64,000 bases of DNA, taken from positions 60,187,431-60,251,430 of the forward strand of contig NC_133328.1 in NCBI RefSeq assembly GCF_042186555.1, in the 5' to 3' direction. Within the stretch, counting starts at the first letter, position 1. Every line of letters starts with the position of its first letter. This DNA is from Aquarana catesbeiana. Its lineage: Eukaryota > Chordata > Amphibia > Anura > Ranidae. Of the stretch, positions 1-10,074 are shown one piece after another. A program made the position numbers and the translations under genes. Under the pieces are notes generated by a model that saw only the letters and a list, made by a program, of their open reading frames with translations, did no database searches and was not told where the DNA came from.

Positions 1-261
1 GACTCATGGCTGTATTAGATCAAAGGGGTTCTTCTACTAAATACTGAGCAAAGGGTCTGAATACTTAGGACCATGTGATATTTCAGTTTTTCTTTTTTAA
101 TAAATCTGCAAAATGTCAACAACTCTGTGTTTTTCTGTCAATATGGGGTGCTGTGTGTACATTAATGAGGAAAAAATGAACTTAAATGATTTTAGCAAAT
201 GGCTGCAATATAACTAAGAGTGAAAAATTTAAGGGGGTCTGAATACTTTCTGTCCCCACTG
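1..261 (+). mobile_element. 3' terminal fragment of a Tc1/mariner element
   Basis: The segment ends in a Tc1-style terminal repeat (GGGTCTGAATACTTTCTGTC, then CCCACTG) followed by TA at 262-263, the dinucleotide these elements duplicate on insertion. An earlier copy of GGGTCTGAATACTTAGGACC near 53-72 is a subterminal repeat. The transposase lies outside the window to the left, so only the non-coding end is seen. Assignment rests on the terminal repeat style; the subfamily is not determined. Confidence 0.6.
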
Positions 262-263
262 TA

Positions 264-662
264 AATCCATTGATTTAAAGATGAACTGTCAAGCCATGAA
301 ATGGCAGCAGGTTGTGGTTAATGCATTTTACCAGTGCGTTTTTTGTGCTCTTTGGCACGAGTTTTGACTCTTTTTTAATGTGTTTTTGATGCATTTTTGG
401 GATTTGTCTCTTGCTATGCAGAAGAAACCAGCAAAAAATACACTGGAAATAGATCAAGCACTGTGTTTTTTATGCGTTTCCATTGAAGTTTATGAAACAA
501 AAAACGCAACCTGCTGCAGGCAAAAAAGTCCCTGACCCTTTCAAAAAGATGCATCGGTTGAAAACGCACAGATGTGAACGTGACCCATAGGAAATCATGA
601 TAACAGGACTGTAGTGCGTTTCTGCAAAACTCTAAACACATTGCAAAACACATAGGTGTGAA
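264..662. repeat. Unclassified interspersed repeat between two Tc1 relics
   Basis: About 400 bases without coding potential. The right end, reading CATAGGTGTGAACCTAGCCC, and internal GCGTTT-rich segments resemble ends of non-autonomous hAT-like repeats I associate with frogs, but I see no matching left end or target duplication. Classification is inference only. Confidence 0.3.
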
Positions 663-687
663 CCTAGCCCAAATTATGGCCAGCACA

Positions 688-1482
688 ATGAATAAGTTGA
701 GTGCACATGCTTAGCGTCATATCCAGAGGCTGTCTTTGGGAAATAGATGTATGAGTGCTGCCAACATTGCTGCAGAGGTTGAAGGGGTCGTGGTTTAGCC
801 TGTCAGTGCTCAGACCATACGCCGCACACTGCATCAAACTGGTCCGCATGGCTGTCATCCCAGAAGGAAGCCTCTTCTAAAGATGATGCACAAGAAAGCC
901 CGCAAAGAGTTTGCTGAAGACACGCAGACTAAGGACATGGATTACTGGAACCATGTCCTCTGGTCTGATGAGACCAAGATAAACTTATTTGGGTCAGATG
1001 GTGTCAAGCATGTGTGGCGGCAACCAGGTGAGGAGTACAAAGACAAGTGTGTCTTGCCTACAGTCAAGCATGGTGGTGGGAGTGTCAAGGTCTGGGGCTG
1101 CATGAGTGCTGCCGTCACTGGGGAGCTACAGTCCATTGAAGGAACCATGAATGCCAACATGTACTGTGACATACTGAAGCAGAGCATGATCCCCTCCCTT
1201 CAGAGACTGGGCCGCAGGGCAGTATTCCAATATGATAACGACTCCAAACACATCTCCAAGATGACCACTGCCTTGCTAAAGAAGCTGAGGATAAAGGTGA
1301 TGGACTGGCCAAGCATGTCTCCAGACCTAAACCCTATTGAGCATCTGTGGGGCATCCTCAAACGGAAGATGGACGAGTGCAAGGTCTCTAACATCCACTA
1401 GCTCCGTGATGTTGTCATGGAGGAGTGGAAGAGGACTCCAGTGTGAAGCTCTCGTGAACTCCATGCCAGAGAGGGTTAAGGC
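688..1482 (+). pseudogene. Tc1 transposase relic (DD34E), broken
   Basis: Transposase of the Tc1 family, the nuclear enzyme that cuts and pastes the element at TA. The readable part from 883 keeps the catalytic triad in context: D29 in LWSDETK, D118 in QYDND and E153 in NPIEHLWG, with 34 residues between the second and third (DD34E). Upstream DNA-binding sequence is recognisable in the same frame from about 688 but has a TAG at 796-798. A second TAG at 1399-1401 replaces the Gln codon usual in IHQL, a frameshift follows, and the C-terminus is cut at 1482 by the hAT-type insertion. The 5' terminal repeat is missing. Clearly dead; family certain, subfamily not. Confidence 0.9.
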
Positions 1483-1588
1483 TAGGGCTGCTGAAATTAA
1501 TCACAGCATCGATGCATCGCGATTCGGGTGTCCCCGATGCGGCATCGATGCATGCGACCCGAATAATCGATTTCTGGCCCCGCCCCCT

Positions 1589-1848
1589 CCCGGGAGAGCG
1601 CTCCGTGCGTAAAGCTGTTATTAGTGTGTGTATATTCCGCTCATGTGACTCTCGGCCGCGCCTCCCTCCTCTCAGTCTCTCCTGATGTCAGCTCCGCCCA
1701 CTGACTGGAGCTATCAGGTCAGAAGAGAGGCGGGCGGGGCTGACATCAGGAGAGACGTGAGAGGAAGGAGGCGCGGCCGAGAGTCACATGACCGGAATAT
1801 ACACACACACTAATAACAGCTTTACGCACGGAGCGCTGTCCCGGGAGA
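1589..1848. repeat. Imperfect inverted repeat, arms about 110 bp
   Basis: The left arm (about 1589-1699) and right arm (about 1732-1848) are reverse complements with few mismatches; both contain the GTGCGTAAAGCTGTTATTAG segment and the GGCCGCGCCTCC segment. The loop is about 32 bases. It lies near the left end of the hAT-type element and may be an older foldback element or a subterminal structure of the host element. Confidence 0.85.
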
Positions 1849-2098
1849 ATTCACTGCTGACCTCAGGAGAGATACGATGGAAAGAATGTGATAGTCATGC
1901 CAAGTATCGACAACTGGCGGCTGGAATGGAGATCGGGGGGAGATGGTGAGCAGGCAGATCGCCCTGCTCATTACAGGCTGCCACCGGCAGAGCAGCATGT
2001 GAGTACAGAGGGGGAGGGGGGGCGGCGCTGTGACACAAGTCCATATCATAAATTGTCTTCTATGTGCCTTCATCACACCACAACTCTGAATTATTGTC

Positions 2099-2500
2099 CG
2101 CAGTCTGTGCCCATCTCCTGTGCCATGTCCACCGCAGTCTTTGCCCATCTCCTGTGCCATGTCTGCTGCAGTCTGTGCCCATCTCCTGTGCCATGTCCGC
2201 CGCAGTCTGTGCCCATCTCCTGCGCCATGTCCGCCACAGTCTGTGCCCATCTCCTGTGCCATGTCCGCCGCAGTCTGTGACCATTTCCTGTGCCATGTCC
2301 GCCGCAGTCTGTGACCATCTCCTGTGCCATGTCTCCCGCAGCCTGTGACCATCTCCTGTGCCATGTCCGCCGCAGTCTGTGACCATCTCCTGTGCCATGT
2401 CCGCCGCAGTCTGTGCCCATCTCCTGTGCCATGTCCGCCGCAGTCTGTGCCCATCTTCTGTGCCATGTCCGCCGCAGTCTGTGCCCATCTCCTGTAGCAT
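2099..2500. repeat. 34-bp minisatellite block
   Basis: About 12 tandem units of 34 bp with consensus CCGCCGCAGTCTGTGCCCAT followed by CTCCTGTGCCATGT. The units are cleanly related to the adjacent 31-bp block: loss of one GCC triplet (34 to 31), TGTGCC to TCTGACC and TGCCATG to TAGCATG. Transitional units lie at about 2490-2560, so one block gave rise to the other in place. Confidence 0.93.
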
Positions 2501-4355
2501 GTCCGCAGTCTGTGCCCATCTCCTGTACCATGTCTGCAGTCTCTGACCATCTCCTGTAGCATGTCCACAGTCTCTGACTATCTCCTGTAGCATGTCTGCA
2601 GTCTCTGACCATCTCCTGTACCATGTCTGCAGTCTCTGGCCATCTCCTGTAGCATGTCTGCAGTCTCTGACCATCTCCTGTAGCATGTCTGCAGTCTCTG
2701 ACTATCTCCTGTACCATGTCCGCAGTCTCTGACCATCTCCTGTAGCATGTCTGCAGTCTCTGACTATCTCCTGTAGCATGTCTGCAGTCTCTGACCATCT
2801 CCTGTAGCATGTCCGCAGTCTCTGACCATCTCCTGTAGCATGTCCGCAGTCTCTGACCATCTCCTGTAGCATGTCCGCAGTCTCTGACCATCTCCTGTAG
2901 CATGTCCGCACTGTCTGACCATCTCCTGTAGCTTGTCTGCAGTCTCTGACCATCTCCTGTAGCATGTCCGCAGTCTCTGACCATCTCCTGTAGCATGTCT
3001 GCAGTCTCTGACCATCTCCTGTAGCATGTCTGCAGTCTCTGACCATCTCCTGTAGCATGTCTGCAGTCTCTGACCATCTCCTGTAGCATGTCTGCAGTCT
3101 CTGACCATCTCCTGTAGCATGTCCGCAGACTCTGACCATCTCCTGTAGCATGTCCGCAGTCTCTGACCATCTCCTGTAGCATGTCCGCAGTCTCTGACCA
3201 TCTCCTGTAGCATGTCCGCAGTCTCTGACCATCTCCTGTAGCATGTCTGCAGTCTCTGACCATCTCCTGTAGCATGTCCGCAGTCTCTGACCATCTCCTG
3301 TAGCATGTCCGCAGTCTCTGACCATCTCCTGTAGCATGTCCGCAGTCTCTGATCATCTCCTGTAGCATGTCCGCAGTCTCTGACCATCTCCTGTAGCATG
3401 TCTGCAGTCTCTGACCATCTCCTGTAGCATGTCTGCAGTCTCTGACCATCTCCTGTAGCATGTCCGCAGTCTCTGACCATCTCCTGTAGCATGTCCGCAG
3501 TCTCTGACCATCTCCTGTAGCATGTCCGCAGTCTCTGACCATCTCCTGTAGCATGTCCGCAGTCTCTGACCATCTCCTGTAGCTTGTCCGCAGTCTCTGA
3601 CCATCTCCTGTAGCATGTCCGCAGTCTCTGACCATCTCCTGTAGCATGTCTGCAGTCTCTGACCATCTCCTGTAGCATGTCTGCAGTCTCTGACCATCTC
3701 CTGTAGCATGTCTGCAGTCTCTGACCATCTCCTGTAGCATGTCTGCAGTCTCTGACCATCTCCTGTAGCATGTCTGCAGTCTCTGACCATCTCCTGTAGC
3801 ATGTCCGCAGACTCTGACCATCTCCTGTAGCATGTCCGCAGTCTCTGACCATCTCCTGTAGCATGTCCGCAGTCTCTGATCATCTCCTGTAGCATGTCCG
3901 CAGTCTCTGACCATCTCCTGTAGTATGTCTGCAGTCTCTGACCATCTCCTGTAGCATGTCCGCAGTCTCTGACCATCTCCTGTAGCATGTCCGCAGTCTC
4001 TGACCATCTCCTGTAGCATGTCCGCAGTCTCTGACCATCTCCTGTAGCATGTCCGCAGTCTCTGACCATCTCCTGTAGCATGTCCGCAGTCTCTGACCAT
4101 CTCCTGTAGCATGTCTGCAGTCTCTGACCATCTCCTGTAGCATGTCTGCAGTCTCTGACCATCTCCTGTAGCATGTCCGCAGTCTCTGACCATCTCCTGT
4201 AGCATGTCCGCAGTCTCTGACCATCTCCTGTAGCATGTCTGCAGTCTCTGACCATCTCCTGTAGCATGTCTGCAGTCTCTGATCATCTCCTGTAGCATGT
4301 CTGCAGTCTCTGATCATCTCCTGTAGCATGTCCGCAGGCTCTGACCATCTCCTTT
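2501..4355. repeat. 31-bp minisatellite, about 60 units
   Basis: The unit is CCGCAGTCTCTGACCATCTC followed by CTGTAGCATGT (31 bp). Because 31 is not a multiple of three and the unit has no stop on the minus strand, it reads as an apparent protein with 31-residue period; this is an artefact. The main polymorphism is CCGCAG versus CTGCAG, a CpG-to-TpG change suggesting methylation-driven decay. Rare variants recur at multiples of the unit: CAGACTCTGA at about 3127 and 3809 (682 bp, 22 units) and TAGCTTGT at about 2929 and 3580 (651 bp, 21 units), showing multi-unit duplication. Confidence 0.95.
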
Positions 4356-4602
4356 AGTATTTTGGAAGAGAGCCTGGAGCTCCTCTGCTGTCTCTTTTTT
4401 TCTTAAGAACAGATAGAATAAAAAAAATGGAGTCCTCCTGACTACTTGAATTTTTTTTGATGAAAACCATGAGAACTTGCGGACTTGCGCTGTAATCGTG
4501 ATGCATCGTGATGCATTGCGGAGTCGAATCGAATCGTTGACTTGATAATCGTAATCGAATCGAATCGTGAGGCCAGTGAAGATGCGCAGCCCTAGTTAAG
4601 GC

Positions 4603-4884
4603 AGTGTTGGAAAAAAATGGTCGCCACACAAAATATTGACACTTTGGGTCCAATTTGGAAATTTTCATTTAGGGGTGTACTCACTTTTGTTGCCACTGGT
4701 TTAAACATTAATGGCTGTGTGTTGAGTTATTTTGAGGGGACAGCAAATTTACACTGTTATACAAGCTGTACACTCACTACTTTCTATTGTAGCAAAGTGT
4801 CATTTCTTCAGTGTTGTCACATGAAAAGATATAATAAAATACTTACAAAAACGTGAGGGGTGTACTCACTTTTGTGAGATACTG
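4603..4884 (+). mobile_element. 3' half of the interrupted Tc1 element
   Basis: This continues the Tc1 relic after the hAT-type insertion. It ends in a terminal repeat built around GGGGTGTACTCACTTTTGTG, with a second internal copy of GGGGTGTACTCACTTTTGTT at 4673-4692, then GAGATACTG and the TA at 4885-4886. The sequence just outside (AAGTCTTA) matches a unit of the tandem array to the right, so this Tc1 landed in that array. Confidence 0.8.
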
Positions 4885-4893
4885 TAAGTCTTA

Positions 4894-5308
4894 TGCCGTG
4901 TACACACGGTCGGACTTTTCAGCAACAAAAATCTGACGGCCTGTCTGACAGACTTTTGACGGACTTTCTAACGAATGGACTTGCCTACAAACGATCACAC
5001 AAAAGTCAGACGGATTCGTACGTGATGATGTACACCAGACTAAAATAAGGAAGTTAATAGCCAGTAGCCAATAGCTGCCCTAGCGTCGTTTTTTGTCCAT
5101 CGGACTAGCATACAGACGAGCGGATTTCTGGGTCCGGCGGAGTTACGACGTAAAGATTTGAAGCATGTTCCAAATCTTAAGTCTGTCAGATTTGCGACTG
5201 GAAAAGTCTGCTGAAGGTCCGGTGAAGCCCACACACAATCGGATTGTCCGCCGGATTTGGTCCGTCGGACCAGTCCAGTCGAAAAGACTGACCGTGTGTA
5301 CGCTGCAT
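4894..5308. mobile_element. Inverted-repeat MITE, copy A (ACACGGTCGGA family)
   Basis: A 415-bp element with inverted ends (TGCCGTGTACACACGGTC at left; GACCGTGTGTACGCTGCAT at right) and many internal GTCGGA/TCCGAC palindromes. TA flanks both sides. The array unit at about 18008-18030 reads GTAAGTCTTATAAGCAAC without the element, matching the joined flanks with one TA removed, so a TA duplication is directly demonstrated. No coding capacity. Related copies start at 18300, 30614, 38380, 58768 and 63012. Confidence 0.9.
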
Positions 5309-5568
5309 TATAAGCAACACCATGTAAGTCGTTTATGCATATAGTCATGCAGGCATCTTGTTAAAACAAAAGGCTTTAATATAATTTTAACAGGCTCATG
5401 TTATAAGTGGCTCAACACACCAAACAGAATGTGAAAGTTGGGAACTTGCAGGATGATCAGCAACTGCGTGATCAGATCAGTGAGTGTATGTTCATAGCAA
5501 CACCAGATAAGTCTTATAACCAACACCATGTAAGTCTTTCAAGCATATATATAGGCATCTCATTAAAA
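5309..5568 (+). repeat. Old tandem array, left segment
   Basis: Diverged units with landmarks in fixed order: AAGCAACACCATGTAAGTC, CATCTCATTAAAACAAA, GGACTCATGTTATAAGTG, CACACCAAACAGAATGTGAA, GATCAGATCAGTGAGTGTAT. The same order recurs at 17509-18522 and 19299-19650, so this is one array cut apart by later insertions. No gene is seen. The GATCAG...GTGTAT end of the unit appears to be the source of the minisatellite further right. Confidence 0.85.
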
Positions 5569-5824
5569 CAAATGATAGGGAAGGGGGAGGCATTAACCCA
5601 TTTGGCCTCAGGGTATAGATCTTCCCTTCCTTTGAAAAGATTGAACCCGAGTTTAAGATCGCCTGGGAAGATGTCTTAAAACAGTGCTCTACAGCCCTTA
5701 TGGTGCTTTTGATTTCAGAATACCGCAAAAGAATCATTGATATTGTTGTCAAAATTGATACATTGAATGCACAACTAACTAAGCTTAAAAGACATACGTT
5801 ATATGAATCATTGGAAAAGAAACG

Positions 5825-5998
5825 TATTATTATTATTATTATTATACAGGATTTATATAGCGCCAACAGTTTTGCGCAGCGCTATATAACATGAGGGCAG
5901 ACAGTACACTTACAATACAAATCAATACAGGAGGGATCAGATGGCCCTACTTGTTAGAGCTTACAATCTAGAAGGAAGGGTCAAGTGGAAACAAAAGG
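5825..5998. repeat. SINE-like short repeat with ATT microsatellite
   Basis: Starts with (ATT)n and continues TACAGGATTTATATAGCGCC, a frog-type short repeat I recognise by its 'ATATAGCGCCAACAG...GCGCAGCGCTATATAAC' inverted core. It interrupts PLE1 coding text directly after a Lys-rich stretch. Class is uncertain; no target duplication could be fixed. Confidence 0.5.
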
Positions 5999-6013
5999 TA
6001 ATAACTGTGGGGG

Positions 6014-6405
6014 TGTCAGAAACCATGAACCAGACCGAGACAGAAGTACAGTAAAATCACACTTGTTTATTAATAATAATAAAAAGGTAAATAGAGTAAG
6101 CATAGTCAAAGCATAGCCAGAGTCCAGTAACCGGATCGGGTAGTCAGCCAAGCCAGAGTTCAGTAACCAGATCAGGTAATCAGCCAGACTAGAAGTCAGG
6201 GATCCAAGTAGAGGAACAGCAAGCAGGATAAGGAGCCAGAAGGGATGTCAGCAAAGCCAGTCTTTAAACAGGAATGCAGGAGATAGTTTCTTGTGATGTG
6301 ACCAAGGAGAAGGCAGGAATGAAGTGAGCTGAAGATCTTTAAGTAGGCGGGACTGACGAGCAGATCCACAACAGCTGGTTAACTGTGGAGAGAGATGAGT
6401 GCTGG
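6014..6405. repeat. Dispersed repeat of about 390 bp, copy 1
   Basis: Begins TGTCAGAAACCATGAACCAG and contains GAGACAGAAGTACAGT, GCCAGAGTTCAGTAACC and CAGCAAGCAGGAT. Further copies are at 32979-33350 (same strand) and 62494-62894 (opposite strand). Read on the other strand the family runs TGTCAGGGCTGGG...TTTCTGACA, which would suit a solitary LTR (TG...CA), but no primer or polypurine site is available to test that. Inserted inside PLE1. Confidence 0.7.
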
Positions 6406-6434
6406 CAATTTTTTTTGGGGGGGGGGGCTTTGGT

Positions 6435-6470
6435 GAGATGTCAGGGGTCTAAACAGACCCCTGACATCTC
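6435..6470. repeat. Perfect 16-bp hairpin
   Basis: GAGATGTCAGGGGTCT, a 4-base loop AAAC, then the exact reverse complement. It directly follows a run of G (6417-6427). Not followed by a T run, so it is not read as a terminator; probably the end or junction of a repeat. Confidence 0.85.
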
Positions 6471-6762
6471 CCCTTTGAGACAGACAAAGGGACTGAGGAC
6501 ACATTCCCCAGTCCCTTTCTCGGCACTAAAGATGAATGAACAGGAGACAGAGGCTCCTGTCCATTCATAAACTGAGCAGAAGAAACACTGCTATCAAATC
6601 AAGAGGTAATAAAGGTTGGTTGGTTAACAGGGCAACATTCTTACTTCAGAAACAGACTAGCAAGAGGGCACTAAATTTAACGGGCCATAATTTTGGGTAA
6701 GACAAGGGAGATAATAAAGCATTGTAATGTGGACAGGTCTACAGACCGTTAAGCAAAAATAA

Positions 6763-7162
6763 CATACCAGCAATTATTAAAGACAAATAAGCAAAGCAGA
6801 TAGCAGTGTTTCAGTTTTTGGGTGGAGATGGTTCAGTTAGCACATACCAGCAATTATTAAAGACACATAAGCAAAGCAGATAGCAGTGTTTCAGTTTTTG
6901 GGTGGAGATGGTTCAGTTAGCACATACCAGCAATTACTAAAGACACATAAGCAAAGCAGATAGCAGTGTTTCAGTTTTTGGGTGGAGATGGTTCAGTTAG
7001 CACATACCAGCAATTACTAAAGACACATAAGCAAAGCAGATAGCAGTGTTTCAGTTTTTGGGTGGAGATGGTTCAGTTAGCACATACCAGCAATTACTAA
7101 AGACACATAAGCAAAGCAGATAGCAGTGTTTCAGTTTTTGGGTGGAGATGGTTCAGTTAGCA
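6763..7162. repeat. 80-bp tandem repeat, five units
   Basis: Five consecutive 80-bp units beginning CATACCAGCAATTA at 6763, 6843, 6923, 7003 and 7083, with a partial sixth at 7163. Units differ at only a few positions (TTATTAAAG versus TTACTAAAG; ACAAATAAG versus ACACATAAG). This is much more uniform than the surrounding decayed PLE1, so the expansion is recent. No spacers, so it is not a CRISPR array. Confidence 0.96.
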
Positions 7163-7269
7163 CATACCTGTAGAAAGAGAGAAGAGATTTACAGATGAGA
7201 CAATCAGATAATGATGAATGCAGAATCAGAAATGCTCCCACTTATAGGAAAAAAAACTTTGAGAAAGGG

Positions 7270-7510
7270 CCCCAGTTGCAAATGTGCCCCCTGCAAAACT
7301 TAAGGATCATTTGGAAAAATTTAATAACCACATTCTTGTCAAGAAGGACAAAAAATTCTATCGTGACAAGAAGGCCTTTAGGGAGGAACGGGCATATACA
7401 TGGAAAGTATACATGGAATGTAAGCCCCAAAAGGGACTTACAGAAATAACCCCTCTAATACAGCATACAGCTCTAATGTCCCCAAACAATTCTCTTCATT
7501 AGGAAATTCC
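7270..7510 (+). pseudogene. PLE1 N-terminal coding relic
   Basis: Conceptual translation from 7284 reads KLKDHLEKFNNHILVKKDKK then FYRDKKAF...YTWKVY, the 'KKxKKFxRDxxDY..xRxYxW' arrangement found N-terminal to the reverse transcriptase in Penelope-like proteins. It ends at a stop at 7500-7502; an acidic, Ser-rich linker is recognisable in another frame at 7510-7670. A related helical segment, ISEYRKRIIDIVVKIDTLNA, sits at about 5703-5765 before the repeat insertions. Confidence 0.6.
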
Positions 7511-7882
7511 TCACCACCAGCACCGACACAATCACAGGGACAATGTCGCCATAAACGGTCACAAAGAAGTAACACTTCTAATGACGATGGTTCTGAGACG
7601 GAAGATTCTTCCTCATCATCACACACCACTGGTCATCACAACAGTTCCCATAGTAACACACAATCTAAAATTTAAGTTTCACACAACACTTCCCGAGGTT
7701 CTCTAAAATCTAGTACCCCTCTGTCCACTCCATTCTCAGGGGGTTCACAGCGTGGTGATTTTTTTAGATTTACTACGAGCACAAACCCAAAAACACCAGG
7801 ACTATACCAAGAAACACAGTCAAGAAACAAGCAGATCTCACAAACCCCAGACTCATTCAACATAATTAATCTATCCTTTTAT

Positions 7883-9400
7883 GTGTTAACCTGGGCGAAG
7901 AAATGTGTTTTGAAAAAAGGGCTCACTTTTAGTCCCACCGTTCAAATTAACAAATTTGAAACGATCAAAGATATACACCTGTTTGTGCACAATTTGCTCG
8001 TCAAAAGCCTGTTTGTTAAAAAACGGACAGACACAGACCCAACTTACACACTTACAAGAGCTTGAAGCGATTGATCAGCTCACAGCTCTGCTTGAAGAAA
8101 ATGATTCTGAAGATCAATTAGATTCCATTGATCTTGAGACAATACTAGCTGAAGTTGACGGCATCATTATAACTCCTTCTCCCCCTATCTCCTTATTTAA
8201 GGGCTCAAAAAAGAAATCAAGCCTTTATCCAGCTCCTAACTCAAACCCAAATGCTACTACTTTTCTTAAAGCAGTTTCCAAAGACATTCAAGAAATGAAA
8301 GTTCCATTGAAAACGGAAGGAAATTTGACAAAAGATGAATCAAAAGCACTAAAATCCCTATTGCAAAACTCAGATATAACAATAAAACCTGCTGATAAGG
8401 GTGGTAACATCATTATCCAAGATAATACAGATTACATGCAAATGTGTAAAAACATTCTGGATAATCCTGAATGGTATCATTTGATATCCAGATCTCTGAC
8501 AATTTTACTGAGGAATTATATGGATTGGTTGATGAGGCACACTACTGTGGGATATTGGATACAATACATGGGAATATGTAAGATCTAGCCACTCCCGAGA
8601 GGCTACTTTTTATCCCTTACCAAAAGTGCATAAGAATCCCAAAAAACCTCCTGGTAGACTGATCGTCTCTGGGAGAGGCTGTCTAACTGACAATCTGAGC
8701 AAATTTGTAGATAATCAGTTAAGACCATTGGTTGAGGAACTTCCCTCCCATACAAAGGACACTATCCACCTCCTCCAAACGCTGGAGGGCCTCCACGACG
8801 ATGGCCAAACCATTTTGGTGGCCATCAATGTCGAGGCCCTCTACAGCTCGATACCACGCGACAAAGGTCTGTGTCTTCGACATCACTTTGAACATGTGCG
8901 AGTGCAATTTGTGCTGGCAGCCTTAGAGTTCATGTTTAAACACAATTTTTTTTCGTTTCTTGATTCCCACTACCTCCAGGTGCAGGGCGTAGCTATGGGC
9001 ACTTCATGTGCCCAGTCCTATGCTAATCTGTACCTGGGGGAGTGGGAACACCATCTTTTTCCAGATAAATCAGCATCGATGTACGAGAGCCATGCGTTAG
9101 CATGGTATCGATACATCGCTGATATCCTTATTATTTGGGATGGGTCAGATACACTTCTTGACCAATTCCTCCTACACATTAACTCCAACAATGAATTCAA
9201 TCTCAAATTCACTATGACACATAGTCTTTCATCCATTACTTTTTTGGACTTAACTATTTGTAAATACCCTGATGGGCATGTATTTAGTATATATGTATAT
9301 CGCAAATCAACAGCAGGTAACACCATCTTAGAAGCATCCAGCTTCCCCCCTTAACCCCTGCTAACCTCTATACCTTATGGCCAGTATATCCGTGCCAAAC
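7883..9400 (+). pseudogene. PLE1 reverse transcriptase, inactivated
   Basis: Penelope-type reverse transcriptase, the RNA-dependent DNA polymerase of these retroelements. Recognisable blocks: VLTWAKKCVLKKGLTFSPT (from 7883), KPADKGGNIII (about 8382), LPKVHK...PPGRLIVSG (about 8620), motif A as LVAINVEALYSSIP, motif B as QVQGVAMGTSCAQSYANLYL, motif C as YRYIADILII. Both catalytic positions are altered: motif A has Asn where Asp is required (N68 of the 8626 reading frame), and YIDD is YIAD (163-166). A frameshift lies between 8588 and 8626 and a stop follows at 9352-9354. The protein text then reads YIRAKRN up to 9406, where it is cut by the next insertion. Confidence 0.9.
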
Positions 9401-9406
9401 GTAACT

Positions 9407-10074
9407 GAGTTTATATGAAATCTCCATTAATAGCTGTAAAATATTGTAATTAGGAATATATATAATTTAGCTTGTATCTATGCAGAGATAGTATCTTTAC
9501 ACATATTTGTGAGAAGACCAGACAAGATGGGCCCAGGCTTTTGTGTACAAACAATGGGATGCAAACCTCATTGTGGTACACAAACTCACTTCAAAGGATC
9601 CCATGCTGGGATATACAATGAAGGGAGGCCCACCCGTAATCCCGGGAAAATTCAAGTCAATCTGTGGCTCACAAGGATTTGCAATAAAGGGGGCTGACTT
9701 AGGCAAAGTATAGGGAAGCTAACCAACCAGAAGTCACGCTATGCCGACCAATGAGGCACCAGCCTGTATTGATATACACAGACTAGCTGGAAGGAAAGGC
9801 GCACTTTTTTTATGGGAAAGCAGCAATCAGAATGGAACTAAAGGGTAATTATGGAAAAGGTCTGTTTTACTTGTAACTGAATATGTTTGTAGATTAATGT
9901 TTTAAAGTAATATACTCTGTATTTCTCCATGCAACTCTTGTATTTTAAGCTAATATTTCCTCCTTTGGTGTAAGACTATAGATAGATGTTTGTGTATTAG
10001 ATAGAAGCTTTCAACTACTTCCTAATAAATGTTATTATATTAGAACTTTCACTCTTGGTCAAAGAACTCTCATT
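9407..10074. other. Left part of the LTR-like insertion
   Basis: No gene recognised. AT-rich, with AATAAA at 10023-10028 as a possible polyadenylation signal. It ends in AAAGAACTCTCATTTA (about 10060-10075), which is repeated at about 15984-15999 and marks the PLE2 target duplication. Confidence 0.4.

Larger units (their letters stand above)
1483..4594. mobile_element. hAT-type insertion inside the Tc1 relic, with 8-bp target duplication
   Basis: The element begins TAGGGCTGC and ends GCAGCCCTA, a 9-bp terminal inverted repeat. It is flanked by identical GTTAAGGC at 1475-1482 and 4595-4602, the 8-bp target duplication expected of hAT transposons. Both subterminal zones are rich in ATCGAT / AATCGA motifs of the kind often seen in hAT ends. 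No transposase reading frame is present, so it is non-autonomous. Its interior holds an inverted repeat (1589-1848) and a large minisatellite (2099-4355). Boundaries are exact because both copies of the target site are visible. Confidence 0.88.

Noticed and set aside
2091..4298. A 735-residue minus-strand open frame with MLQEMVRDC...ATGDGQRL repeats
   Set aside because: It is the 31-bp minisatellite read through all three frames (31-residue period equals three units). Neighbouring frames give the same peptide shifted, and it lies inside a transposon.
6435..6470. Hairpin as a transcription terminator
   Set aside because: No following T run and no transcription unit; intrinsic terminators are not a feature of this kind of genome.
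6763..7162. CRISPR-like repeat array
   Set aside because: Units are contiguous with no spacers, and the DNA is eukaryotic.
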